From Polyangium sp. 6x1 (GTDB lineage Bacteria; Myxococcota_A; Polyangia; Polyangiales; Polyangiaceae), in assembly GCF_029946515.1 (NCBI RefSeq), contig NZ_JARZHH010000001.1, positions 434,001 to 498,000 on the forward strand: a DNA stretch of 64,000 nucleotides. Reading direction: 5' to 3'. Shown here one piece after another: positions 12,139 to 20,962 of this stretch; the first letter of the stretch is position 1; each line of letters opens with the position of its first letter. Position numbers and translations under genes: made by a program. The notes below the pieces were generated by a model that saw nothing but the letters and a program-made list of their open reading frames with translations, was not told the origin of the DNA and ran no database searches.

Positions 12139-13563
12139 TCAGGTCCGCCCGGGCGCCGGGCTCTCGTGGGTCCCCTCCTTCGCGCGGATCCCGTGCCGAT
12201 CGAGGAGCCGGTGAAGGAGCTGCCGCGAGACGCCCATAGACTCGGCCGCTCGCGAAATGTTGCCGTCGTACTTGCGCAGCTTCGCCGTCGCGTACTTGCG
12301 TTCGAGCTCGGCCAGCACGGCTTCACGCGCCTCGGGCAGCGAGAGCTCGAGCAATCTCCCGAGCTTCGAATCCTCGGCATCCGCGGTCGCCGCCTCGGCG
12401 GCGCGTGGCGGCGGGGCGGAAATGCTCCCGGGCGTTGGGCTCGCCGTGGGGCCCAGGATCTCGTGCAAAAGCTCGGGAAACACGACGAGTCGCGCGATGA
12501 CGTTGCGGAGCTCGCGCACGTTGCCGGGCCAGTCGTATCCCATCAACATGGGAAGGGTCTCGGGCGGCAAGTCCGAGGCTTTCAGCGGTGGATGGCGGCT
12601 CGAAAGGAAGCGCTCGGCGAGCAGCGGAATGTCCTCCCGCCGCTCGCGTAAGGGCGGCACCTGGAGCTCGAGCACCGAGAGGCGGAAATACAGGTCCTGC
12701 CGGAACTTGCCCTCCGCCACCATGGCCTTGAGGTTCCGATGCGTGGCCGCGACGATCCGCACGTCGATGGCGCGCTCCTGCGGCGAACCGACCCTCCGCA
12801 CGGTCCGGGCCTCGATCACGCGGAGCAATTTCTGCTGCGCTTCGAGCGGCAGCTCGCCTATCTCGTCGATGAAGATCGTCCCCTGATGCGCGGCCTCGAA
12901 AAAGCCCGCCCGGTTCACCGCGCCCGTGGCCGCGCCCGGCACGGTCCCGAAGAGCTCGGCCTCGATGGTGGAGGACAAGATCGCCCCACAATCGACGACC
13001 ACGTACGGATGGTGGGCGCGCCGGCTCTCCTGGTGAATGGAGCGGGCCAGCACCTCCTTGCCCGTGCCGGATTCGCCGAGCAAAAGAATGGTCTCGTCGG
13101 TCTTCGCCACACGCTCCAGCCGGGCGAAGAGCGCCCGCATCGCGAGGCCCTCGCCGACCGCGTCGCCGAACGAGCCGCGCATGGAGAGGGGGAGAACGGC
13201 GGCGCCGCCGGACGGCTGCACGACGAGCGTCGAATCGCCCACGGTGGCGGGCACGCCCGGCGAGAGAAAGGCCTCGACGACGCGCACGTCACGAATGAAG
13301 GTACCATTCCGGCTTTGGATGTCCTTCAACAGGACCCCCTGCTCGGTGAGGCGGATTTCGCAATGCACCCGCGACACTTTGGGATCGGTGACCACGAGAT
13401 CGCATTCGGCGCTCTTGCCGAGCACGAGGGGAGCGAGGCCGAGGGGCGCCGTGACGGTGTTCCGATCGGGGAGCGTGACGGTGACCCGGAGGTTCGGGAG
13501 CCGCAAGGATCGCCCCTCGTCGAGGCTCGTCAACGTGAAGGATGCGTCGCGTTCGCTGGTCAC
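12139..13563 (-). CDS. FHA-domain sigma-54-dependent transcriptional activator with GAATGA loop
   Basis: 474-residue enhancer-binding protein. The FHA domain spans about 25-115 (GKSAECDLVV, SRVHCEI, SRNGTF). The AAA+ domain spans about 135-365, with Walker A GESGTGKE (163-170) and Walker B GTIFIDEIG. A Fis-type helix-turn-helix is at 433-460 (NISRAAESMGVSRQLL). The sigma-54-contacting L1 loop, normally GAFTGA, reads GAATGA (210-215), so the key Phe is Ala. It is translated from GTG at 13563. It is first in an operon with the kinase at 8831. Its probable targets are the sigma-54 promoters at 6.6-7.9 kb. Confidence 0.92.
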   Translation of the reverse strand: MTSERDASFTLTSLDEGRSLRLPNLRVTVTLPDRNTVTAPLGLAPLVLGKSAECDLVVTDPKVSRVHCEIRLTEQGVLLKDIQSRNGTFIRDVRVVEAFLSPGVPATVGDSTLVVQPSGGAAVLPLSMRGSFGDAVGEGLAMRALFARLERVAKTDETILLLGESGTGKEVLARSIHQESRRAHHPYVVVDCGAILSSTIEAELFGTVPGAATGAVNRAGFFEAAHQGTIFIDEIGELPLEAQQKLLRVIEARTVRRVGSPQERAIDVRIVAATHRNLKAMVAEGKFRQDLYFRLSVLELQVPPLRERREDIPLLAERFLSSRHPPLKASDLPPETLPMLMGYDWPGNVRELRNVIARLVVFPELLHEILGPTASPTPGSISAPPPRAAEAATADAEDSKLGRLLELSLPEAREAVLAELERKYATAKLRKYDGNISRAAESMGVSRQLLHRLLDRHGIRAKEGTHESPAPGRT

Positions 13564-13723
13564 GGCGGCATCCTATGCCCCATCCTGGCGGAATTTCAAC
13601 CTCCGCTCGACGGCGCCAAGGTGCTCGTATAGGATCCTCGGTGCTCCAAGCGTTCCTTGGAAATCGAGCGGCAGCGCATGAATTGCGCATGAATTTTTTT
13701 CGACGGATCGCCGTGTACGGCGG

Positions 13724-14314
13724 TCATTCCCTCCGCGGGGTCGCTTCCCCGAGATCGATCACGGCGCCCGCCGCCGTGCCCGCGGGGAGCTTCGGCGCGT
13801 CGTAGGCTTGCGTGCCGGGGATGCCGGGCTCGCGATGAAGGTGCGCCGCGGGGTAGCCGTGAAAATCCCGCGTCGTCAGCCGGATCTGGCAATCGGCCGC
13901 GGGCAGCTCCAGGATCGCGTGGGTCCCGTTCACTTCGAGATCCGAATGGACGATTTCCTTCGTCGTCGGACAGATGGCGACGAGGCAATCGTGCCGGCCC
14001 TTGCCCGTGCGGGCGCCGGGATCCGAGCCCCATCCGTCGGGATTCGTGTACCGCACGGTGATCTTCGTCGGATCGGGCGGGGGCCACCCGGAGGCGTCCC
14101 GCGTGGCGCTCTTCGAGAACGCATGCACTTCCGTTGTACGAAAGTCTTTGCCGAGGTCCTCGTACGCGAGGTTCTGCTGCTGGAGGAGCTCGCCGAGCGG
14201 ACGCGGGGCCCGGGGGGCCTCTTTCGGAGGGTCTTCGCTCGACGGCTTGCAGGACGCGACGATCAGGCAGGCTGCGATCGCGGCTCGCTTCGTCGGCCAT
14301 CCCTCGCGAATCAT
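13724..14314 (-). CDS. Hypothetical lipoprotein
   Basis: 196-residue lipoprotein of unknown role. The signal peptide ends CLIVASC with a lipidated Cys near 22, followed by a charged Pro-rich linker. The C-terminal half reads like a beta-sandwich (TKITVRYTNPDGWG, HAILELPAADCQIRLTTRD). Two cysteines in the body (HDCLVAICP) may pair. The ATG overlaps the stop of the upstream dehydrogenase gene by four bases (ATGA), so the two are translationally coupled. Confidence 0.75.
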   Translation of the reverse strand: MIREGWPTKRAAIAACLIVASCKPSSEDPPKEAPRAPRPLGELLQQQNLAYEDLGKDFRTTEVHAFSKSATRDASGWPPPDPTKITVRYTNPDGWGSDPGARTGKGRHDCLVAICPTTKEIVHSDLEVNGTHAILELPAADCQIRLTTRDFHGYPAAHLHREPGIPGTQAYDAPKLPAGTAAGAVIDLGEATPRRE

Positions 14315-15081
14315 TTCGGCCCCACGAACGAGGCGCGCTCGAAGGCGTCCATGTCCTCGTAGTAACGGCTCACATTCTCGGCGTAGACGGGACGCGTATA
14401 CACGTCGATCCGCGGATTGCGGATCGCGTCGATCACCACGTCGGCAACCTCGTCGACGCTCTGCGCGCCCGGCAAGGATCGCGAATCGACCCCGCCGTGC
14501 AGAGCATTGAGGCCGAACTCCGTCGCGACGACCCCCGGCAAGACCGTGGTGACGACGATGCCCGGAAACGCGTGCCTGAGCTCGGTGCGCAGGCCGGCAG
14601 TGAGGGCGTTCAGCGCGTGCTTGGAGGCCGAGTATGCAGTCCGGGCGGCGAAAAAGGGGATGCGGCCGAGCACCGAGGAGACGTTCATGATCTGCCCCGC
14701 GTTGCGCTGCTTGAAATGCGGCAGGATCGCCTGCATGCCGTAGAGCGCGCTCTTCACGTTGTCGCGCATCATCATGTCGAGATCGTCGTCCGTGAGCTCG
14801 GAGGGCTGGCGGGTGATGCCGCGGCCCGCGTTGTTGATCCACACGTCGACCCGGCCGAATCTATCGAGGGCCTGCCGCGCGAGCGATTCCACGTCGGAGC
14901 GCACGGTCACGTCCGTGATCACCGCGAGCGCCTCGGGCCCGCACGCGGCGGCGACCTCGGAGAGCTCCTTCTGCCTGCGCGCAGCGAGCACGACGCGCGC
15001 GCCCTCGGCCGCCGCCTTGCGCGCGACCGCGGCGCCGATGCCCGCGCTCGCCCCCGTAATGACGATGATCTTGTCGTTCAT
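14311..15081 (-). CDS. Short-chain dehydrogenase/reductase
   Basis: 256-residue classical SDR oxidoreductase using NAD(P)H in the cytoplasm. The cofactor motif is TGASAGIG at about 8-15, with NNAG near 86. The active site is Ser in NVSSVLGR and the YSASK Tyr-Lys pair. Arg residues after the second strand (LAARRQ) favour NADP. The substrate is unknown. Start is taken at ATG 15081, which gives the family's usual MNDKIIVITG; an ATG four codons upstream (15093) is equally possible because neither has a clear ribosome-binding site. It is coupled to the lipoprotein gene downstream. Confidence 0.88.
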   Translation of the reverse strand: MNDKIIVITGASAGIGAAVARKAAAEGARVVLAARRQKELSEVAAACGPEALAVITDVTVRSDVESLARQALDRFGRVDVWINNAGRGITRQPSELTDDDLDMMMRDNVKSALYGMQAILPHFKQRNAGQIMNVSSVLGRIPFFAARTAYSASKHALNALTAGLRTELRHAFPGIVVTTVLPGVVATEFGLNALHGGVDSRSLPGAQSVDEVADVVIDAIRNPRIDVYTRPVYAENVSRYYEDMDAFERASFVGPK

Positions 15082-15130
15082 GCCCGCGAGCATGGCACGA
15101 AGGGCGCGCGCAGGGGAAGCGCCCCCGTCG

Positions 15131-16219
15131 TCACTTCGAATAGGCCGCGTCGAACTGCCGCCGGAACGACGCGAGGCGCGCCGGCGGCACCAGGAAGACG
15201 TTCAGCGATTTGCCGTTCAGATGCGGCACGACCCAGGCAGGGAGCTTCTGGTACCGTTCGAGCTCCACGGGCAAGCTCTTCGAGCTGACCACGAAATCAT
15301 TGCTGTAGCTGTTGCCCCCGAGGCCGCCGACGTACGGCGCCGAGGCCCAGAAGCGATAGAGCGCGAGGCCCGCGCCGAGCGGGCCATAGAGAAGCACCAC
15401 GCCCGCCGGCCGGACCTCCTTCGGCTCGACGTCGAGCCCAGCCGCCGCGGCCTTCGCCAGCGCCGCCTTGTCCTTCTCGGGAGGCGCGAGGCTCACGGTC
15501 GCCCCTCGATCGAGGTCGATCGTCATGAAGGTCTGGCCGCGAATCCCATGCGCGCCGCCGTGATTCTCATACGTGTTCACGCTGGCCACGACGAACGGCC
15601 CCATGCCTCCCTCGAATTGCACGCGGACGCTGTACTCTTCGAGCGAGCTCTCGCATTGGGTGCCCATCGTCGGATATCCGTGGCCGTCTTTCCACGGCGC
15701 CACGCGCTTGTCGTCCTCGGCGCGCACGAGCTCGGGCATCTCCATGTTCGGGTTCTCCCGGACCGGCTGCCCGTTTCGAACGACGACCTGCCCCTCCGCG
15801 TCGAACGCGTACTGCGAGCACCCCTTCACGATCGTCGTCCCGAGCGACCAGATCGAGGTCGACGAGACCGCGAGGATCCCCGGCCGCTCGGCCTTCACCA
15901 CGGGTTTGTCCGCGACCCGCTCCACCCACGAGGAGCGAAACCCGCCTTTGGCCTTGTCGTCCTTCTGCCAGACGATGACGGCCGTCACGCTCTCCGGATC
16001 GAACGGCGGCTCGGGCGCCGGCGCCGCCGCGCTCGGCGCCACGCTCGACGAGGCGACGGGAGGCGGAGCCACCGGAGCCACCGGCGCAGCCGAGGCGCTC
16101 GGCGCCGCCGCGGAAGCCGACGCCCGCGTCCCCTCGGCCTCTCCCCCTCCGCGCTGACAACCCGACGCGACGAACGCGACGAGCAGGCCCACACGACACG
16201 CGGCGCGCGCGGCTTCCAT
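15131..16219 (-). CDS. Lipoprotein with Ala/Ser/Pro linker, unknown function
   Basis: 362-residue lipoprotein. The signal peptide ends VASGC with Cys near 21. A low-complexity Ala/Ser/Pro/Val linker (about 30-70) spaces the globular part from the outer membrane. The globular domain has GGAHGIRGQTFMTIDL, reminiscent of DUF3298/RsiV-type extracellular domains that contain NHGGAH-like motifs; here the string is ENHGGAHG. That similarity is from memory and moderate. The gene is transcribed alone. Confidence 0.75.
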   Translation of the reverse strand: MEAARAACRVGLLVAFVASGCQRGGGEAEGTRASASAAAPSASAAPVAPVAPPPVASSSVAPSAAAPAPEPPFDPESVTAVIVWQKDDKAKGGFRSSWVERVADKPVVKAERPGILAVSSTSIWSLGTTIVKGCSQYAFDAEGQVVVRNGQPVRENPNMEMPELVRAEDDKRVAPWKDGHGYPTMGTQCESSLEEYSVRVQFEGGMGPFVVASVNTYENHGGAHGIRGQTFMTIDLDRGATVSLAPPEKDKAALAKAAAAGLDVEPKEVRPAGVVLLYGPLGAGLALYRFWASAPYVGGLGGNSYSNDFVVSSKSLPVELERYQKLPAWVVPHLNGKSLNVFLVPPARLASFRRQFDAAYSK

Positions 16220-16319
16220 CGTCGAGGACGGTACACCAGACCGATCTTTCGAGCGAGGCGATCCGGCGAAGCGGCGCGCCTCCGCGAGGCCGGAGCGTGG
16301 CGAACGGACGCGAACCCGA

Positions 16320-16341
16320 TCTGGAGGTGCCAGCCTCCATG
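16320..16341. promoter_or_regulatory. 22-bp palindrome matching the 27265 array unit
   Basis: CTGGAGG-TGCCAG-CCTCCATG matches CCTGGAGG-N6-CCTCCAGG in 14 of 16 arm positions. It sits 118 bp upstream of the -24 box at 16459, an activator-site distance. A degenerate second unit may follow at 16342-16363. Confidence 0.55.
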
Positions 16342-16458
16342 TTGGCGGTCGTCCCCCTCAACGGCGCCGCCGTGCGCGGCGCGCGCTCCGGAGCGCGGTC
16401 GCCACGAATCTCGACGAATCGCGCGCAAAATCGCGAGAAACACGCGGCCAGCCCCCGC

Positions 16459-16474
16459 TGGCACGACCGGTGCA
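16459..16474 (+). promoter_or_regulatory. Sigma-54 promoter for the GON-domain gene
   Basis: TGGCACGACCGGTGCA has a perfect -24 element, GG-N10-GC spacing and TGCA at -12. It lies 71 bp before the ATG at 16546. Confidence 0.72.
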
Positions 16475-16545
16475 ATTGCCATGGTCACGAACGACGGGGG
16501 CCGGAACCCCCTAGGAAAAACACCTTAGCCCGCTCGGAGCTGACC

Positions 16546-17331
16546 ATGAACCTCGCCCAGAACCTCTCGCGTTTCGCCCTCTCGTTTGCCCTCCTCGCCC
16601 CCTTCATGACGGGCTGCATTGCCGATGGCGACTCCGATTTCGACGCCGCGGGCCTCTCCGAAGATTCGCTCGCCGAGGCCGAGCAGGCCCTCGGCCCGCA
16701 GCCGCCGCCTCCGCCGCCCCCGCCGCCCCCGGCGACCTGCCAGGAGATCCGGACCCGGACGCCCAATGCCGGCGACGGCCATTACCTCCTGCACGTCGAC
16801 CACGACGTGGCCAAGGGCTGGACGGCGTACTGCTACAATATGGCCTCCTCGCCGGCCGAGTACCTCACGCTGCAGAACACGAGCGCGTCGGCGAATTTCT
16901 CGCAGTATACCGTCGGCGGCGCCGTCTCGGGTACGAACGTGCGGACGAGCTACACGAAGATCCGCATCGACCCGGAGACGCTGCTCGTCGATATCGGAGA
17001 TCAGACGTTCTCCACGTCGAGCGGACAGCTCACGCACGGCGGCGGGCCCGTCACCTCGATGCCGTACGGCGTGGGCATGTCCTGCGACGCGTCGCCCTCG
17101 GGCATCGGCAACATCGACCTCACCGGCACGCCGTTCGCCGTCGCGGCCGACGCATTCCAGGTCGGCGGCGCGGGCTCGTCGGGGTCGGCGGTCTACAGCT
17201 CCGACAACCGCGTCGTGAATCTGAGCGGCGGCGGCTTCTGCGGCTGGATCTGCTCGAACCCCGCGACGTTCAACCCCTTCAACGACGCGGGCGACTTCCA
17301 GCTCGCCCTCGAGTTCGTGCCGCCCTCCTGA
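16546..17331 (+). CDS. GON-domain lipoprotein
   Basis: 261-residue lipoprotein. The lipobox is MTGC with Cys24, followed by an acidic linker and a run of ten prolines (about 53-62). Residues 64-261 match the GON domain known from the C-terminus of animal ADAMTS9/20 proteases. The match covers CQEIRTRTPNAGDGHYLLH, AYCYNMASSPAEYLTL, NFSQY, SYTKIRIDPETL and a Cys-containing end GGGFCGWICS. Function in bacteria is unknown; an extracellular binding role is likely. GGAG before the ATG supports the start. It has a sigma-54 promoter at 16459 and a palindrome at 16320. Confidence 0.82.
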   Translation: MNLAQNLSRFALSFALLAPFMTGCIADGDSDFDAAGLSEDSLAEAEQALGPQPPPPPPPPPPATCQEIRTRTPNAGDGHYLLHVDHDVAKGWTAYCYNMASSPAEYLTLQNTSASANFSQYTVGGAVSGTNVRTSYTKIRIDPETLLVDIGDQTFSTSSGQLTHGGGPVTSMPYGVGMSCDASPSGIGNIDLTGTPFAVAADAFQVGGAGSSGSAVYSSDNRVVNLSGGGFCGWICSNPATFNPFNDAGDFQLALEFVPPS

Positions 17332-17384
17332 ACCTGCGACGAAAAAGATCTGGGCCGCGCGTCTTTGCGATACCATCCCCCGCG

Positions 17385-17936
17385 ATGGCAGACGAACAGC
17401 AGACGAGCGGCCCTTCGCCCGATGTCCCGGAGATCCCGCCCCAGAAGCCACGCCGGAGCCCGTTTCGGCGCCTCCTCCTGCTCGCGCTCTTCGCGCTCAC
17501 GCTCCCCTTCGAATGGGGCATGCGCTCCTCGTGCCAGGGCAGCCCGAGGACGTACACCGGGATCGAAGTTCTCACCGAGAATCCGAGCAACGGCATCAGC
17601 ATCGCCGTCCTCTTCCTGACGCCGGTCTTGCTGGGCCTCTTGCAGCATCGCATCCGCAATGCCATCGCGCGCCTGCTCATGGAGCTCGCCTCGGCGATGT
17701 TCGCCTCGCTCGCGACGATGTATTGTTTCGTCAACGCGATCTTCGCGGGCGACCTCGGCTCGTCGCACAACCGCTTTTTCCCGGCGCCGTGGATCGCCAC
17801 GCTGGCCTCGCTCCTCACGGTCATCGACGCATGCCAGGGCGCCGTGGAGCGAATCCGCGACCTCGTCACGGAGCGAAAACGACGGCCCACGATGCCCACG
17901 CACGACGAACCCGCGAAGCCTTCCCCCGAACCTTGA
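17385..17936 (+). CDS. Hypothetical membrane protein
   Basis: 183-residue protein with probably four membrane segments (about 29-43, 72-88, 98-118 and 133-148), flanked by a Pro-rich basic N-terminus and a charged C-terminus. No family was recognised. It starts 53 bp after the GON gene in the same direction, so it could be read through from the same sigma-54 promoter. The N-terminal phrase PDVPEIPPQ resembles one in the kinase at 8831, probably by low-complexity chance. Confidence 0.65.
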   Translation: MADEQQTSGPSPDVPEIPPQKPRRSPFRRLLLLALFALTLPFEWGMRSSCQGSPRTYTGIEVLTENPSNGISIAVLFLTPVLLGLLQHRIRNAIARLLMELASAMFASLATMYCFVNAIFAGDLGSSHNRFFPAPWIATLASLLTVIDACQGAVERIRDLVTERKRRPTMPTHDEPAKPSPEP

Positions 17937-17973
17937 CGCGCGTCGCGTCCGCCGACACATTCCGCGAATCCTC

Positions 17974-18429
17974 ATGATTTTCCGTGATGCCCGCCGCGAA
18001 GACGTCCCGATCGTCGTCGAGCTCCTCGCCGCCGACGCGCTCGGCGCGACCCGCGAGACCACCGAAGGCCCGCTGCCCGAAGCCTACCATCAGGCGTTCG
18101 AGGCGATCGAACGCGACCCGAACAACCGCCTCGTCGTCGTCGAGGACGGCGGCGCCGTCATCGGCTGCTTGCAGCTCACGTTCATCCCGGGCCTCACGTA
18201 TCAGGGCGGCCTGCGCATGCAGATCGAAGGCGTCCGCGTGGCCGAGAGCCACCGCGGCGCAGGCGTCGGCCGGCGCCTCCTCCAGTGGTCCATCGAGGAG
18301 GCGCGCGCGCGCGGCTGCCGCCTCGTGCAGCTCACCACGAACAAGGCCCGGACCGAGGCAAAGCGCTTCTACGAGAGCCTCGGCTTCACCGCGTCCCACG
18401 AAGGCATGAAGCTCGACCTCGCGACCTGA
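17974..18429 (+). CDS. GNAT-family N-acetyltransferase
   Basis: 151-residue GCN5-related acetyltransferase that transfers acetyl from acetyl-CoA. The acetyl-CoA motif A is GVRVAESHRGAGVGRRLLQW (R-G-x-G-x-G-R), and motif B has KRFYESLGF. The length is that of a single-domain GNAT. The ATG at 17974 gives the typical start MIFRDARREDVP. The substrate is unknown. It is downstream of the membrane protein by 37 bp. Confidence 0.87.
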   Translation: MIFRDARREDVPIVVELLAADALGATRETTEGPLPEAYHQAFEAIERDPNNRLVVVEDGGAVIGCLQLTFIPGLTYQGGLRMQIEGVRVAESHRGAGVGRRLLQWSIEEARARGCRLVQLTTNKARTEAKRFYESLGFTASHEGMKLDLAT

Positions 18430-18673
18430 CACACTTCACGCGCCTCGCGCCGCCGAATGCATCAGCCGCATCGAGCGCAATGGATTGCGGTAAGGCAGCG
18501 GTCGTCGTGGCCGCCGCGTCCATTGCGTCCCGCTCTTCGGGATTGCTCGATTGTCCTTCCGCGCGGGGCCCGAGACGCTCAAGATCACCGAGGACATACG
18601 CTCGGGCTCGACCGCGATGACGTGGCTTGAAGTGACCTTCCGGCGGGCCCGGAAATACGCTTTACTGCGGCCC

Positions 18674-20854
18674 ATGCGAACCCAGGCTCTTTTCCTCGGC
18701 GCGACCCTGCTCGCCGCGTGCGGCGCGCCGCCGACGCCACCTCCCAGCCCGCCGCCCGCCGCGACGGTCGCGAACGAAACGCCGGTCAAAGCGGAGGCCA
18801 CGCCGATGAGCAAGCCCGAGCCCAAGGTCGAAGATCCGTACCTCTGGCTCGAAGAGGTCCTCGGGGACAAGCCGCTCGCGTGGGTGGCCGAGCGAAACGC
18901 CAAGTCGAAGGCGGAGCTCGAAGCCGCGCCCGGGTTCGGCGCGCTGCGGGATCGGCTGCGTCGCATCTACGATTCCAAGGAAAAAATCCCGATGCCCCAG
19001 GTGCGGGGCAAGTACGTCTACAACTTCTGGCGCGACGACACGAACCCGCGCGGCCTCTACCGGCGCACCACGCTCGACGACTTCAAGAAGCCGGCCCCGA
19101 AATGGGAGGTCGTCCTCGATCTCGACGCCCTCGCCAAGGCCGAAAAGGAAAACTGGGTCTGGCACGGCGCGAAATGCCTGTACCCGAAGTACGAGCGTTG
19201 CCTCCTGCTCCTCTCCCGCGGCGGCGCGGACGCGTCCGTCGTCCGGGAGTTCGATACCGTCAAGAAGCAGATGGTCGAGGGCGGCTTCACGCTGCCGGAA
19301 GCGAAGAGCTCGGTGTACTGGAAGGACATCGACAACGTGTACGTCGGGACCGACTTCGGACCCGGTTCGCTCACGGATTCGGGATATCCGCGGATCGTGA
19401 AGGAGTGGAAGCGCGGCACGAAGCTCGAAAGCGCCAAGACGCTGTTCGAGGGGCAAAAGACCGACATGGCCGTGAGCGGCGAGCGCCAGTTCGACCACGG
19501 CAAGCAGCTCGACTGGATCTCCCGCAGGCCGTCGTTCTTCACGGAGGAGCTCCACCTCCGGAACGGCGACAAATACGAGAAGATCGACAAACCCGACGAC
19601 GCGGAGGCGAGCGTCTGGGATGGAGAGCTCGTCCTCCGGCTGCGCAGCGCGTGGACCGTGGCCGGCAAGACGTGGCCGGCAGGCGCCCTGCTCATCACGC
19701 CGCTCGCGGACTACCGCGCCGGAAAACGTGAGATGACCGCGCTCTTCGAGCCGAAGCGGAACACGTCGCTCGAGAGCTACATGGGCATGAAGACGGCGTT
19801 CGTGACGGTCGAGCTCGAGGACGTGAAGAGCTCGGTGTTCGTTCACACGCGTACGAAAAACGGGTTCGTCCGGACGAAGCTCGATACGTCGCCCATGAGC
19901 TCGGTCTGGGCCTTCGCCTACGACGAGCATACCTCGGACGATTACTGGCTCATGGAGAGCAATTTCACGGCGCCGGAGACGCTGGCCCTCGGGAATGCGG
20001 CCAAGAAGACCCCCATCGCGACCGTGAAGAAGAATCCGGCTTTCTTCGAGGCCGCCGGGCTCGAAGTCGTCCAGCAGTTCGCGACGTCGAAGGACGGGAC
20101 GAAGGTGCCCTACTTCCAGATCGCCAAGAAAAACCTGTCGCTCGACGGTAGCGCGCCCACGCTCCTCGAAGGGTATGGCGGGTTCGAGGCGTCCATGACC
20201 CCGTATTACCACGCGGCGACCGGCGCCGGGTGGCTCGAGCGCGGCGGGGTCTACGTCATGGCCAACATCCGCGGCGGCGGCGAATATGGTCCGTCCTGGC
20301 ACCAGGCCGCGCTCAAGGAGAACCGGCAGCGCGCGTACGACGATTTCATCGCGATCGCCGAGGACCTCGTCGCGCGCAAGGTCACGAAGCCCGAGAAGCT
20401 CGGCATCATCGGCGGCTCCAATGGCGGCCTGCTCATGGGCGTCATGATGACCCAGCGGCCCGATCTCTTCGGCGCCATCGTGTGCCGCGTCCCGCTGCTC
20501 GACATGATGCGCTACCACAAGCTGCTCGCCGGCGCGTCGTGGATGGAGGAGTACGGCGACCCCGACAAACCCGAGGAGCGCGCGGCGCTCGCCAGGTTCT
20601 CGCCGTATCAAAACCTCAAGAGCGGCACGCGGTACCCGCGCACGCTCTTCACCACGTCGACGCGGGACGATCGGGTGCATCCGGGCCACGCGCGCAAGAT
20701 GGTCGCGCGGCTGCTCGAGCTTGGGCAAGATCTGCTCTATTACGAGAATACCGAAGGCGGCCACGGCGGCGCCGCGAACAACGAGCAGAAGGCCTACATG
20801 GACGCGCTCGCGTTCACGTTCCTCGGCAAGCAGCTCGGCCTGCCGGCCAAGTAA
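18674..20854 (+). CDS. Prolyl oligopeptidase family serine peptidase (S9A), lipoprotein
   Basis: 726-residue exported peptidase that cleaves peptides after proline or related residues. The signal peptide ends LLAAC (lipidated Cys near 16) with a Pro-rich linker. The N-terminal DPYLWLEEV starts the propeller part. The C-terminal alpha/beta-hydrolase carries the nucleophile in GGSNGG, the Asp in TSTRDDRVHPGHA and the His in EGGHGG. The YGGF oxyanion region is also visible. Length is normal for S9A. The ATG at 18674 is chosen for the lipoprotein signal; longer frames upstream lack it. Confidence 0.9.
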   Translation: MRTQALFLGATLLAACGAPPTPPPSPPPAATVANETPVKAEATPMSKPEPKVEDPYLWLEEVLGDKPLAWVAERNAKSKAELEAAPGFGALRDRLRRIYDSKEKIPMPQVRGKYVYNFWRDDTNPRGLYRRTTLDDFKKPAPKWEVVLDLDALAKAEKENWVWHGAKCLYPKYERCLLLLSRGGADASVVREFDTVKKQMVEGGFTLPEAKSSVYWKDIDNVYVGTDFGPGSLTDSGYPRIVKEWKRGTKLESAKTLFEGQKTDMAVSGERQFDHGKQLDWISRRPSFFTEELHLRNGDKYEKIDKPDDAEASVWDGELVLRLRSAWTVAGKTWPAGALLITPLADYRAGKREMTALFEPKRNTSLESYMGMKTAFVTVELEDVKSSVFVHTRTKNGFVRTKLDTSPMSSVWAFAYDEHTSDDYWLMESNFTAPETLALGNAAKKTPIATVKKNPAFFEAAGLEVVQQFATSKDGTKVPYFQIAKKNLSLDGSAPTLLEGYGGFEASMTPYYHAATGAGWLERGGVYVMANIRGGGEYGPSWHQAALKENRQRAYDDFIAIAEDLVARKVTKPEKLGIIGGSNGGLLMGVMMTQRPDLFGAIVCRVPLLDMMRYHKLLAGASWMEEYGDPDKPEERAALARFSPYQNLKSGTRYPRTLFTTSTRDDRVHPGHARKMVARLLELGQDLLYYENTEGGHGGAANNEQKAYMDALAFTFLGKQLGLPAK

Positions 20855-20893
20855 ACCCCTCCCGTCGAAATCCCCACCGGCCCCGCGTTGCCC

Positions 20894-20909
20894 GGGCACG
20901 CGTGTTGCC
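20894..20909 (+). promoter_or_regulatory. Sigma-54 promoter for the 20963 gene
   Basis: GGGCACGCGTGTTGCC matches the -24/-12 consensus with GG-N10-GC spacing and TTGC at -12. It lies 53 bp before the ATG at 20963. No matching palindrome was found upstream, where the peptidase gene ends. Confidence 0.6.
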
Positions 20910-20962
20910 CTTACGACCTCGAAATGGGCCGAAAACCCAGGTTCGAGAACGCGAGGTATGAC

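Noticed and set aside
18476..18489. Palindrome CGCAATGGATTGCG between the GNAT and S9 peptidase genes
   Set aside because: It is short, occurs once, and no promoter or partner copy was found to support a function.
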